44,880 nt of DNA from Chitinophagaceae bacterium (lineage in GTDB: Bacteria > Bacteroidota > Bacteroidia > Chitinophagales > Chitinophagaceae), in assembly GCA_947379895.1 (NCBI GenBank), contig CANCPA010000011.1, positions 1-44,880 on the forward strand, in the 5' to 3' direction. Below are positions 29,486 through 37,810 of this stretch, in pieces. Each line of letters starts with the position of its first letter. Within the stretch, counting starts at the first letter, position 1. A model generated the notes under the pieces. The model saw only the letters and a list, made by a program, of their open reading frames with translations, had not been told where the DNA came from and did no database searches. Made by a program: the position numbers and the translations under genes.

Positions 29486-30040
29486 GAACACAACATTTTA
29501 TTTTGACAAATTCACTTTGATTATTTTTTGGCAAAAGTTCATTGTTTAGTAAAAAAAGTAATTCATGCCAAATCACACCTCTGATTATTGTTGTTAAAGT
29601 TGGTAAAAGTAAAAGAAATACAATCCCATTTTATCAGGAATTACATAACTTGGAACAGAATGTTGTGTTATACTTAATATTTAAATTCCCAATCTATTTT
29701 GGACAATTTGAAACAATCACCTGTACTAATGAACCTTAAATTGTTTGCAATGATTCAAATTAATTTGTATTAAAACTGGTTAATTTGAGTTAAAGTATAT
29801 TAAACTTCATTAATGTGGTTTGATATAAATTAATTGGGATAAAATCATTGATTAATTATCAATTCATAGACTCAATCGTTTACTGCATTTAAGACAAAGC
29901 AGGCGATAACTTAGGCAATAACTAAGTATTTTTCTTTTCAATTTTGTGTTTACAAAGAATTGCAATTTAAACCCTGACTTTTCAATCATTTCCTCCATAT
30001 ATCTTGCGGATAAGTAGTTACCAACTTAATTTATTTTCAA
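29486..30040. other. AT-rich intergenic region, nothing recognisable
   Basis: The stretch is dominated by A and T, with repeated TTAAT/ATTAAT words around 29750-29850. A TTG-started frame at 29542-29739 has no coding character. I see no RNA gene or terminator. Confidence 0.6.
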
Positions 30041-30131
30041 ATGAAACAAATGTGTACATAATTGCGACAATAACAATTGGTATATCCAACTCATACAAAA
30101 TACTTTTGCTGTAATGAATAAGATTGCAATG
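30041..30131 (+). promoter_or_regulatory. Promoter/leader module, copy A
   Basis: A 90-bp segment that aligns almost without gaps to 34016-34105. It contains the 14-mer TGCGACAATAACAA (30063-30076), a -33-like TTGG (30077-30080), a 20-bp spacer, and TACTTTTG (30101-30108), a perfect match to the TAnnTTTG -7 box. It ends in ATTGCAATG. Here the terminal ATG (30129) opens only a 13-codon frame, and the large T9SS gene starts 129 bp later at 30258. Confidence 0.65.
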
Positions 30132-30257
30132 AAAAAAAATAGCTCACACACCGACTTGCTTGAGATATAAAATAAATTTTGCAGGGTTTGCTGTTTGTTA
30201 ATTACCACTTAAAATCTTTTTACATTAATAATTTTTAGTTTAACCTCATCGAAAGTT

Positions 30258-32966
30258 ATGAAAAAGAGTTTTACCCATTGGCTAAATAGCCACAAGTTAA
30301 AAAACCTGTCAATGAAGACAGTAGTGTCGGCAGGATTGTTTATGATGGTTAGTATGGCTGCAAACAGTCAGACAAATTATTACATCAGATTGGATTCTGT
30401 AAATAAGAGTGCAAAAGCTGTAAAACTTAAGCCATCAATTCCAAGTTCTTGGACTGATAATCCTATAGGCATTAAAGGCAATTCCCCCGCTAATTTTACT
30501 ACAGCTAATCAAATTTTTAATATCCAAACAAATGGATATGTCAATGCACTTAATTGGAAAGTTTCTGGTGCAGGTTCTAAGATTGTGGTAGGTACTAAAG
30601 ATTCTATCATAACTAAGTTTACCACCTCTAGTCCGTTGAATGCAACTGTTGATGTATATGCAGGTTCTAGTTTGACTTTAACCTGTGATAATACGGATAC
30701 CCTAACATTTGGAAATCTAGGTGTCAATAGCACAATAATTTATTCAGGCAGTTCAAATGTTTGTCAAAAAGTGATTCCATTTAATTATGTGAATCTCTCC
30801 CTATCTCCTAGTGCAACCTCACTTCCCTTAGACTTACCAACGTCTCCAATTAGTATTTCTGGAGTATATACAACGAATAGTAAATTTGCTAGTATTTATG
30901 GCAAGACCATTATTTTTAATGGTTTAGGAGGTCAAGCGATCCCAGCAGGTAACTATTACAACCTAACAATTTCTGGTAATAAATTAGTACCCGATACATT
31001 GAAGGGGGTTGTGAATGTGGCAGCAGTTTTTTCAGATATTTCAACAGGTGCTCAAACACTTTCCCATACAGTTTCACCTACAGGAGTTGTTACTGCAGCA
31101 ACCTTATCATTTAATGGATTCTTACCTCAAACTGTTTCAGGAAGAGAATTTTACAACTTGAGTTTCACAAATGGACAAGCCTTCACTGTGGCTAGTTTTA
31201 GTAATGCAAACAAAACAATTACACTTTTTCAAAAAGCCCCTGAATTAGCCATTGGTCACAAAATCTCTGGTAATCCCGAAGCGAATGGTACAACTTTAGT
31301 TTTAGACACTTCAACTGTTATCACCAATATTACCAATGATACGATTCTAACGCTTAGTAATGCACCAACAATCAGAGGATTTATAAATCATGCAGGTCAT
31401 GCTACCGGAGTAAAGCCTGATACCATTTATATCACCGCTTATAATTTGGCTGATTCTTCAATTAAATTGGCATCTGTACCCACTACTTTATTAGTTGGTG
31501 ATACTTTAAACAGTCAAATTGTTGCCAATAAAACACTTGCAATTGGAATTTCAGGAAATTCCGTTACACTGTCTGCCTTAAAGTCGATAAATAATACCTA
31601 CAATTCAGGTTCTATTACAATTGGTAGTGCAGACAGGAAACCTTCTGATAAGACAATGATTGGAAATTTTAGTATTCTTAACTCTTTTTCAGCTAGTGCA
31701 ACAGGGTTAGGTACGGCGGTTTTAGGGAAAGTTAATACTACTGGGGTTCCTACATTTAGTTATATCGGCAAAAAACAGAGAGTTGCGGGCATTATTTACA
31801 ATAATTTGGTGATTAATCAGGATAGTGCAACAGCTGCAGGTCTTTCAGGACCTGCTTTGGTTTTAGGTACATTTACTTTGGCTAGTGGTAAATTAAATAC
31901 GACAATTGGTAATATTCTAACACTTGATGTGAATGCAACTTTCCCTCCTGTTTCAAATGACACTTTTTTTGTGAGTGGACCATTAGCAAAGAAATTTAAT
32001 TCTACGGCTCCATTTACTTATCAGATTGGACAAGTAGATAAAGCAGGAATTAGTTATCCTAGAACAGCAGTAATAACCCCTGCAACTGCCGATACGAAAA
32101 CTTATATCGTATCTTATGTTCGTAATAAAGTGATAGACTCTTTAATTTCGCCACAATTAAATGCTATCGCAGATACATTTTCCTATTACAATGTAATGGT
32201 ATCAAATTACTCAGCGGGGTCAGATACATCTGCTAAAATTTCCTTTCAGTTCAACCCTACTTATGCAATCGATTCCAATTTAGTATTAGCTCATGCTATC
32301 AACGGTCAGTTTGTAGCTGAATCTCCTGCATTTTTAAATTCTACAGGAACAAAAACAATCTTAACTACTAATGGCTACGATAATATATTCGGTCATTTTA
32401 CACTTGCTACAGCAAGTGCTACTTATCTTCCAGTTAAATTTGGTAGTATAACGGCTGATGCAGTTGGAAATGTTATAAAGGTTAGCTGGCAAAGTCTTTC
32501 TGAAGTAAATGTAAGTAGCTATATCGTTGAAAGTTCTGTTGATGGTGTTGAATTTACTGCTAAAGGAATCGTTATCGCTAAAGGTGCCTCAACCTATTCT
32601 TTTAATGATAATGCACCTAATACCGGTATTAGTTACTACAGGATAAAAGAAGTGGATAAAAATGGTATTGCTAGTTACAGTAGTGTGATTTCTGTAAAAG
32701 AAAGCACAATTACAACTTCATTGTCTGTATTTCCTAACCCATTAGTAAATAGGAAATTAAATTTCGTATTAAACAACCATGCTGCTAATTACAACTTAAA
32801 AGTTACCAATATTCTTGGTCAATCAGTCTTAGCTAAAACAATTTCTCACTTAGGTGGTTCCGCATCTTATAATGTGACTTTACCAAAGGAAATTAAAGCA
32901 GGAACTTACTTTGTTAAGTTTAGCAGTAGTAATTATTCTACTACAAGAACAATTATTGTAGAATAA
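30258..32966 (+). CDS. Large surface protein with fibronectin-like and T9SS sorting domains
   Basis: 902 residues. The signal peptide is long (cleavage about 38, SMAANSQ); a start at Met19 (30312) would give a more ordinary one. The main body is Ser/Thr/Asn-rich beta sequence without catalytic motifs, with recurrent patterns like GNYYNLTISGN and GREFYNLSFTNGQ that suggest degenerate beta repeats. Near 745-815 there is a fibronectin-like domain (VSSYIVESSVDGVEFTAKG, ISYYRIKEVDKNG), followed by a type A T9SS sorting domain (LSVFPNPLVNRKLNF, ILGQSVLAK, AGTYFVKF). The architecture parallels the giant adhesin, and both are probably exposed structural or binding proteins. A strong terminator follows directly. 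The promoter module upstream is shared with the alpha-galactosidase gene, which hints at co-regulation with the PUL. Confidence 0.85.
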   Translation: MKKSFTHWLNSHKLKNLSMKTVVSAGLFMMVSMAANSQTNYYIRLDSVNKSAKAVKLKPSIPSSWTDNPIGIKGNSPANFTTANQIFNIQTNGYVNALNWKVSGAGSKIVVGTKDSIITKFTTSSPLNATVDVYAGSSLTLTCDNTDTLTFGNLGVNSTIIYSGSSNVCQKVIPFNYVNLSLSPSATSLPLDLPTSPISISGVYTTNSKFASIYGKTIIFNGLGGQAIPAGNYYNLTISGNKLVPDTLKGVVNVAAVFSDISTGAQTLSHTVSPTGVVTAATLSFNGFLPQTVSGREFYNLSFTNGQAFTVASFSNANKTITLFQKAPELAIGHKISGNPEANGTTLVLDTSTVITNITNDTILTLSNAPTIRGFINHAGHATGVKPDTIYITAYNLADSSIKLASVPTTLLVGDTLNSQIVANKTLAIGISGNSVTLSALKSINNTYNSGSITIGSADRKPSDKTMIGNFSILNSFSASATGLGTAVLGKVNTTGVPTFSYIGKKQRVAGIIYNNLVINQDSATAAGLSGPALVLGTFTLASGKLNTTIGNILTLDVNATFPPVSNDTFFVSGPLAKKFNSTAPFTYQIGQVDKAGISYPRTAVITPATADTKTYIVSYVRNKVIDSLISPQLNAIADTFSYYNVMVSNYSAGSDTSAKISFQFNPTYAIDSNLVLAHAINGQFVAESPAFLNSTGTKTILTTNGYDNIFGHFTLATASATYLPVKFGSITADAVGNVIKVSWQSLSEVNVSSYIVESSVDGVEFTAKGIVIAKGASTYSFNDNAPNTGISYYRIKEVDKNGIASYSSVISVKESTITTSLSVFPNPLVNRKLNFVLNNHAANYNLKVTNILGQSVLAKTISHLGGSASYNVTLPKEIKAGTYFVKFSSSNYSTTRTIIVE

Positions 32967-32991
32967 AATCGCTTATTAAATAATTAATCTC

Positions 32992-33027
32992 AACAGCCTC
33001 CGCAAAAACGGAGGCTGTTTTATTTTT
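32992..33027 (+). terminator. Intrinsic terminator after the 902-residue surface protein
   Basis: A perfect 11-bp stem (AACAGCCTCCG at 32992-33002, CGGAGGCTGTT at 33009-33019) with loop CAAAAA is followed by TTATTTTT. It lies 26 bp after the stop codon. Confidence 0.93.
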
Positions 33028-33197
33028 AAGCAAAAATTATATTATGAAAGTTTATGTTACTACTCAGGTATTTTACCACAAGGGTAATAAGATTTTGAAC
33101 AAAGCAACACAATGAACAGTACACATTTTAGGTACTTACCTGCCAATTATTTAAAAAGAAGTCCTTGTTTTCCTTGTTTTTTCTTCGTTGCCTTTGT
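33028..33197. other. Non-coding sequence preceding the group II intron
   Basis: No gene is seen. It is AT-rich with TTTTACCACAAGGG and CCTTGTTTTCCTTG patterns that loosely resemble 19020-19160. It forms the 5' flank (5' exon) of the intron. Confidence 0.5.
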
Positions 33198-33913
33198 GTG
33201 TGTCAAGAGTGATAAGAGCGAAAGCGATTATTACGCAATTGTATGAATGATGGAAGTAGGTCTTCCGTACACGCTTTACAGCAGGAGTGTACAAACCGCC
33301 TCAAGGTGCTTTATTCAAAAGGTAAGGTATTGAACGTTGGGGTTAAAAGGTGTCATAAAGGCATCAGGTGAGTGTAATGGAGTTGAATGAAAATGAACCA
33401 CTGATGACGTATCGAAACAACAAAGACGAAGACAAAACTGATGTTGGCAAGGGCTGTCAGGACAATTGTAACGGGTGGCTGTCTATTGGTTACAAGTCTT
33501 CCGGTATTCAGGTGGCAAGAACATTACACAGGCGTTTATATGAAACGTGAGAAACTTCGCTGACAATGTGCTATCGAGCAGCAACGAAAAGCGAGTTGTC
33601 GTTACCAAGGCTATTGGTTTAGCTGGGGTCATCATCGTTGCCGAACCATTCGAACAAAAGCGGATGAGGAAGTGTCAGAAAGTGGCGGACTGAATTGTAG
33701 TAGTGAAGAAGTTCTTGTAATGAGGATGGAGCGAAGGATTCAGCTCATTCGTTTGTACCAAGAAAGTCAACCTGAATTAATTCAGGGAGGAACGAGTTTG
33801 GCTCAATAATGCGTAAAATTCCTTTTATGCAGAATGAGAAGAGCCGTGTGAAGGGAGACTTTCAAGCACGGTTCTGTGGGAGGCTTGGGCTGAAATGCCC
33901 TTGCCTACTCGAC
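33198..33913 (+). ncRNA. ORF-less group II intron (ribozyme)
   Basis: The 5' end reads GTGTGTC (33198; a shift by 2 nt is possible in the GT run), fitting the GUGYG boundary. Domain I-like sequence includes GAACCACTGATGACGTATCG (33396-33415) and TTCCGGTATTCAGGTGGCA; a domain III-like GGATGGAGCGAAGG follows. Domain V (33841-33874) is exactly 34 nt: an 8-bp lower stem with the AGC triad, a 2-nt bulge, and a 6-bp upper stem capped by a GAGA tetraloop. Domain VI follows with GGGAGGC pairing to GCCU-A-CUC, leaving a bulged A at 33907, seven nucleotides from the 3' end GAC (33913). Domain IV is only about 100 nt and carries no reverse-transcriptase frame; a GGGAGGAACGAG there may be a relic of the lost ORF's ribosome site. 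ACAAAG (33420-33425) can pair with CTTTGT at the end of the 5' exon as a candidate EBS1-IBS1. Confidence 0.9.
33841..33913 (+). ncRNA. Group II intron domains V and VI
   Basis: Domain V occupies 33841-33874 and domain VI about 33876-33913. Both have the canonical pairings, the GNRA tetraloop and the bulged branch-point adenosine, so the catalytic core appears intact at sequence level. Confidence 0.9.
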
Positions 33914-34015
33914 GGTAAAAACACATGAGTAGTAACAAGTTTATTCAGAATTTTCTAAGGTAAAATGATATATTTCTATCAAATGAACTTGTTTTATAAC
34001 CTAATAAATTGCTGA

Positions 34016-34105
34016 ATGAAACAAATAGGCACATAAATGCGACAATAACAAACGGTCAACCAATAGCTTGTACTCTACTTTTGCTTAAAGAAATTAATTG
34101 CAATG
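34016..34105 (+). promoter_or_regulatory. Promoter/leader module, copy B (alpha-galactosidase operon)
   Basis: Aligned to 30041-30131. It holds TGCGACAATAACAA (34038-34051) and TACTTTTG (34076-34083), a perfect TAnnTTTG box, and ends in ATTGCAATG, where the ATG at 34103 is the start of the alpha-galactosidase frame. A transcription start near 34090 is inferred. Confidence 0.7.
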
Positions 34106-36256
34106 AAAAGATTGTGCATAATGAAAAGATTGGGGATATTCACTTTATTAATGGTTATTACAGCTAATTTAATTGCTAATAGCAGTCCTCAAATCATCTA
34201 TAAAGACAACGATGCATCTTACAGCATTCAGTGGAATAATCAGTTTGCTCAAATTAATAATATTTCGCCAGAAATTGAGATCAATGACAAGTGGGTATCT
34301 GTAAGTGAATTTAAAAGTATTAAATGGGTAAAGAAAGAGGGTACACGTTTGAGCGAACCAAACAATTATACAGGTAAAGTTGAGTATTTGTACCTTATTT
34401 GTGAAAACCATCCTTTGATTTCTAATTTTACCATCAAATTTGAATTGATGGATGGTCGGCCTTATTTGGTCATGAACTCTTCACTTACAGCCACTGAGAA
34501 ATTCAAATTAGGGGGAATTAGATTATTTAATTCTACAAAAGAAAATGTTGTTTTGCCCGGAAATAGTAAAGATTGGCTGCTATTTAATGAAAGTGCATCT
34601 GCGCCTCATACGGGTGCAATCATGTACCCCTATCAATTAAACACTAAGGTGGCAAAATCTGGCAGCTTTTCTAAAGCGCATACAGGTGTTTGGCTGAGTA
34701 TGTTGGTGAATAACAAGAAAAATTGTGCATTCTCTTTTGCAAGTATCTCAAGTGAATTATGGCCAAATAACTTTAAATGGGAATTGCCAGTAGAAAACGA
34801 TTTCAACAAATTAAAAATATCGGCACGCAGTGGAGCTATTTTTGAAAGAGAAAAGATATGGGTTACAGCAGGTAACACCATCACTACCGATGCCTTTTTG
34901 GTGGGTTATTGGGAAAATCAAAGACCTACAAAAATATTATTGGAAACAGGAAAAATCATGGGAGAGAATGTTCGCAAAGGGAAGCCGATGCATTGCCCTG
35001 AACCTGGTTGGAGTTCGTGGCATACCTACGGCAGGTACATAACAGAAAAAGAATTTCTTACATCTGCCGATTTTATCAATAAAAATTTAAAAGAATACGG
35101 TTGGAAACAGGTACAAATTGATGGGGGATGGTGGACAAATCCAGGGTTATACAAGGTAAACGATTCCCTGTTTCCTCATGGCATTCGTTATTTATCCAAT
35201 TATGTTACTGATTTAGGTCTTGATTTTGGACTTCATGTTAGCCCTTTTCGTACAAATCCTACAGACCCCATAACAGCACAACACCCTGACTGGATTTTGA
35301 AACCTGTTCTTTCTAAAAAGGCTGCAAAAGGTGATGACGAAATGGAAACAACCACGGGTACCGTTTATGTGGATGGAAGCCACCCCTCTGTTCCTGGATT
35401 TTCTGCTGCCCGTTATCAACAAATAGTAGAAGGGTATCGACCTTCGTTTATGAAATGGGATCATACTTATGGCGGCTTAGAAGAAGGTAAACGCTACGAT
35501 TCAACAATGACATTTATGCAAGCACATAACAAAACAATTCGGGCTATCCGTAGTGCCTTACCTGAAAATTTAATGGTTACTCGTAGTATGGGTTATGTGT
35601 TTGGTGCCTTAGAATGTTATGATGCCATGCGTATAGGAAATGACATTAATCATCCGGGTTATAAATCAGAATCAGAGCCATATACTAATATTACTTATGG
35701 CAAAACATTGGGTACCATCGAAGATGGTCAAGTAGAAAAAGGATTAATCAGATTTGCAAGAGCCGTATCGCAAAATTATTATATTCATAAAAATATTGCG
35801 ATATGTGACCCAGATGCTTTTTTTGTTTCTCCTCAATATACATTAGATGAAGCTAAATGCCACATGACATTAGAAGCTATTATGGGAGGCCTATTCTTTT
35901 TTGGGGATAAAGTGGAATCACTACCTGCCGAAAGGTTAGAACTATTGAAAAATAGAGATATTATAGCCGTAAATAAATTAGGGGTACATGCTATTCCACT
36001 TGATTTGTTTACAGGGGTTGATATTCCAACTATTTGGAAATTGGAAACTAAAGATCGTCTTATCATAACTATTTTTAATTGGCTTGATACGGACGTTACA
36101 AAAACATACAATCTTAAAACAGATTTTGAGTTAAACAATTCAAAATATAAGCTTACTGAAATATGGACTAAACAGAATTTCAGTATTGCATCGGATAAGT
36201 TAACGTTAATTCAACCGCATCATACTGTGAAGATTATTGAGTTTCAAAAGTTGTAA
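34103..36256 (+). CDS. Clan GH-D alpha-galactosidase-like glycoside hydrolase (GH36/GH27 type)
   Basis: 717 residues. Two in-frame ATGs six codons apart (34103 and 34121) both precede a signal peptide (MKRLGIFTLLMVITANLIANSS). An N-terminal beta-sandwich (about 25-290) is followed by a (beta/alpha)8 barrel: PGWSSWHTYGRYIT, WKQVQIDGGWW, FGLHVSPF, then FMKWDHTYGG with Asp453 as the predicted nucleophile, and RIGNDINHPG with Asp514 as the predicted acid/base. A C-terminal beta domain (NWLDTDVTKTYNL) ends the protein. These motifs match GH36/melibiase-type retaining enzymes that release alpha-linked galactose. It opens the plus arm, 69 bp before the first of four sulfatase genes, with mutarotase and galactokinase further down, consistent with a galactose-containing substrate. 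A related clan-D specificity (alpha-N-acetylgalactosaminidase, or a sulfated galactose) is not excluded. Confidence 0.9.
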   Translation: MKRLCIMKRLGIFTLLMVITANLIANSSPQIIYKDNDASYSIQWNNQFAQINNISPEIEINDKWVSVSEFKSIKWVKKEGTRLSEPNNYTGKVEYLYLICENHPLISNFTIKFELMDGRPYLVMNSSLTATEKFKLGGIRLFNSTKENVVLPGNSKDWLLFNESASAPHTGAIMYPYQLNTKVAKSGSFSKAHTGVWLSMLVNNKKNCAFSFASISSELWPNNFKWELPVENDFNKLKISARSGAIFEREKIWVTAGNTITTDAFLVGYWENQRPTKILLETGKIMGENVRKGKPMHCPEPGWSSWHTYGRYITEKEFLTSADFINKNLKEYGWKQVQIDGGWWTNPGLYKVNDSLFPHGIRYLSNYVTDLGLDFGLHVSPFRTNPTDPITAQHPDWILKPVLSKKAAKGDDEMETTTGTVYVDGSHPSVPGFSAARYQQIVEGYRPSFMKWDHTYGGLEEGKRYDSTMTFMQAHNKTIRAIRSALPENLMVTRSMGYVFGALECYDAMRIGNDINHPGYKSESEPYTNITYGKTLGTIEDGQVEKGLIRFARAVSQNYYIHKNIAICDPDAFFVSPQYTLDEAKCHMTLEAIMGGLFFFGDKVESLPAERLELLKNRDIIAVNKLGVHAIPLDLFTGVDIPTIWKLETKDRLIITIFNWLDTDVTKTYNLKTDFELNNSKYKLTEIWTKQNFSIASDKLTLIQPHHTVKIIEFQKL

Positions 36257-36325
36257 AATCTTCTACATACGTGTTTCAAGGTGCATTGATTTAATAGATG
36301 AAGTGAAATTAAAATAAAGAATGGA

Positions 36326-37789
36326 ATGAATTTTAATTGTAAAAAGGTAGGATTGTTGTCAATTTTTATAATAACTACTGTAACATCGTTTGCCAACAAC
36401 ATTACAAAAGACACTACAATCAATAAGCCTAACATTCTATTAATATTGTCGGATGACCATAGTTTTCCGCATGTGGGCTGTTATGGAGATACAAACATAT
36501 TAAAGTACAATATCACGCCGAATTTGGATGTATTTTCCAAACAAGGAATGCGATTCGAAAGGGCTTATACTACGGCACCTCAATGTGCACCTTCGAGAAT
36601 TTCCATCTTTACGGGTTGCAGTCCAGTGAGTATTGATGTTACTCGTTTTGCGGAGCCATCACGTAAAGAAGTTCCTTTTTTTACAGACATATTAAGAAAA
36701 TCAGGTTATTGGGTAGGTTTAGATGGTCGCAATCATCATTTAGATGGGGCCGACGATGATAAAAATCCAACTATAAATGAGGTCTTGGCAAAAGAGGGGA
36801 TGCGAAGTCTGAATACACGTTTCGATCATGTGGCAAAATTCAATACTAAAGGAACGCATTTAACCGAAGTGCCAGCAAGGATTAATTCAATCATAGATGA
36901 AGTGCCAAAGGGAAAACCATTCTTCCTTTACTTTGGATATAATCAACCACATCGAAAGTTTGGAGAAGATTATGAAGAAATAAACCCTAATGAATTGGTA
37001 TTGCCACCCGATTTTCCTGATTTACAAGAAGTCCGTAAGGATTATGCCCGTTACTTATCCGATGTTCGAGATATGGATAAAGGATTTGGATCAATAATGA
37101 AAGTTTTAGATGAGAGAGGATTATCGAAAAATACGATTGTTATCTTTATGGGTGATAATGGAGAGTCACTATTACGAGGGAAAGGAACGCTTTGTGGGCG
37201 TGGCACACATGTACCTTTAATAATCAGATACCTATCAGCACTAAAAGGAAATTTATCTACCAAAACTTTAGTAAGTGGTGAAGATCTTGCCCCAACAATA
37301 TTAGAATTGGTTGGATTGAGATTTGAAAAGGAAATTTCTGGTAAGAGTTTCTTAAGCACATTAAAAGGTGTTACAGAAACCAATAAGCGAGATTATGTTT
37401 TTGCTGAACGTGGATGGCATGCCGGTCCGCTTACAAGAACTGATGGTTTAGACCTTTCTAGATCTGTGACCTCCGATCATTTTAATTTTATTTATAATGC
37501 TTTACCTAAGCAAGAATTTGCACAAGTGGATATGGTAAAAACTGAAGCTTGGCAAGAAGTGGTTAAAGCACATACTGAAAATAGGTTGTCTGATATGATA
37601 CAAAAATTTTATTTCTACAAGCAGCGATCGGTTTTTGAATTATATGACCTAACGAATGATCCTTTTGAACTTAATAATTTGGCAGGGAAAAAAGAGTTCA
37701 AAGAAATTGAGAAAACACTTAGAGATGAATTAGAAAAGAAGATGATAATAGATCATGATTTTCTTCCCCTCCCCTCTCACATACTTTAA
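36326..37789 (+). CDS. S1-family sulfatase, sulfamidase-like branch
   Basis: 487 residues; signal peptide about 1-24 (IFIITTVTSFANN). Metal-site motif LSDDHSFPHVGCYGD (41-55), activation motif C87-APSR followed by ISIFTGCSP, later GDNGESLLRGKGTLCGRGTHVPLI and FELYDLTNDPFELNNLA. The DDHSFPHVGCYGD start and FFLYFGYNQPHRKF resemble the N-sulfoglucosamine sulfohydrolase-like group, members of which also act on O-sulfated sugars in PULs, so the name should not be read as a substrate. It is the second gene of the plus arm, 21 bp before the next sulfatase, so probably co-transcribed. Confidence 0.92.
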   Translation: MNFNCKKVGLLSIFIITTVTSFANNITKDTTINKPNILLILSDDHSFPHVGCYGDTNILKYNITPNLDVFSKQGMRFERAYTTAPQCAPSRISIFTGCSPVSIDVTRFAEPSRKEVPFFTDILRKSGYWVGLDGRNHHLDGADDDKNPTINEVLAKEGMRSLNTRFDHVAKFNTKGTHLTEVPARINSIIDEVPKGKPFFLYFGYNQPHRKFGEDYEEINPNELVLPPDFPDLQEVRKDYARYLSDVRDMDKGFGSIMKVLDERGLSKNTIVIFMGDNGESLLRGKGTLCGRGTHVPLIIRYLSALKGNLSTKTLVSGEDLAPTILELVGLRFEKEISGKSFLSTLKGVTETNKRDYVFAERGWHAGPLTRTDGLDLSRSVTSDHFNFIYNALPKQEFAQVDMVKTEAWQEVVKAHTENRLSDMIQKFYFYKQRSVFELYDLTNDPFELNNLAGKKEFKEIEKTLRDELEKKMIIDHDFLPLPSHIL

Positions 37790-37810
37790 TTCAATTTATA
37801 ATTTAATAAA

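Noticed and set aside
29542-29739. 65-residue plus-strand ORF
   Set aside because: It starts with TTG in AT-rich intergenic DNA, has no recognisable domain and no promoter or ribosome-site support.
33368-33550. 60-residue ORF inside the group II intron
   Set aside because: It lies in the structured domain I region and shows no similarity to reverse transcriptase or maturase; it is an accidental frame in a ribozyme.
33028-34102. Decayed protein gene or insertion sequence between the surface protein and the alpha-galactosidase
   Set aside because: The non-AT-rich part is explained by the group II intron; no transposase remnants or terminal inverted repeats were seen.
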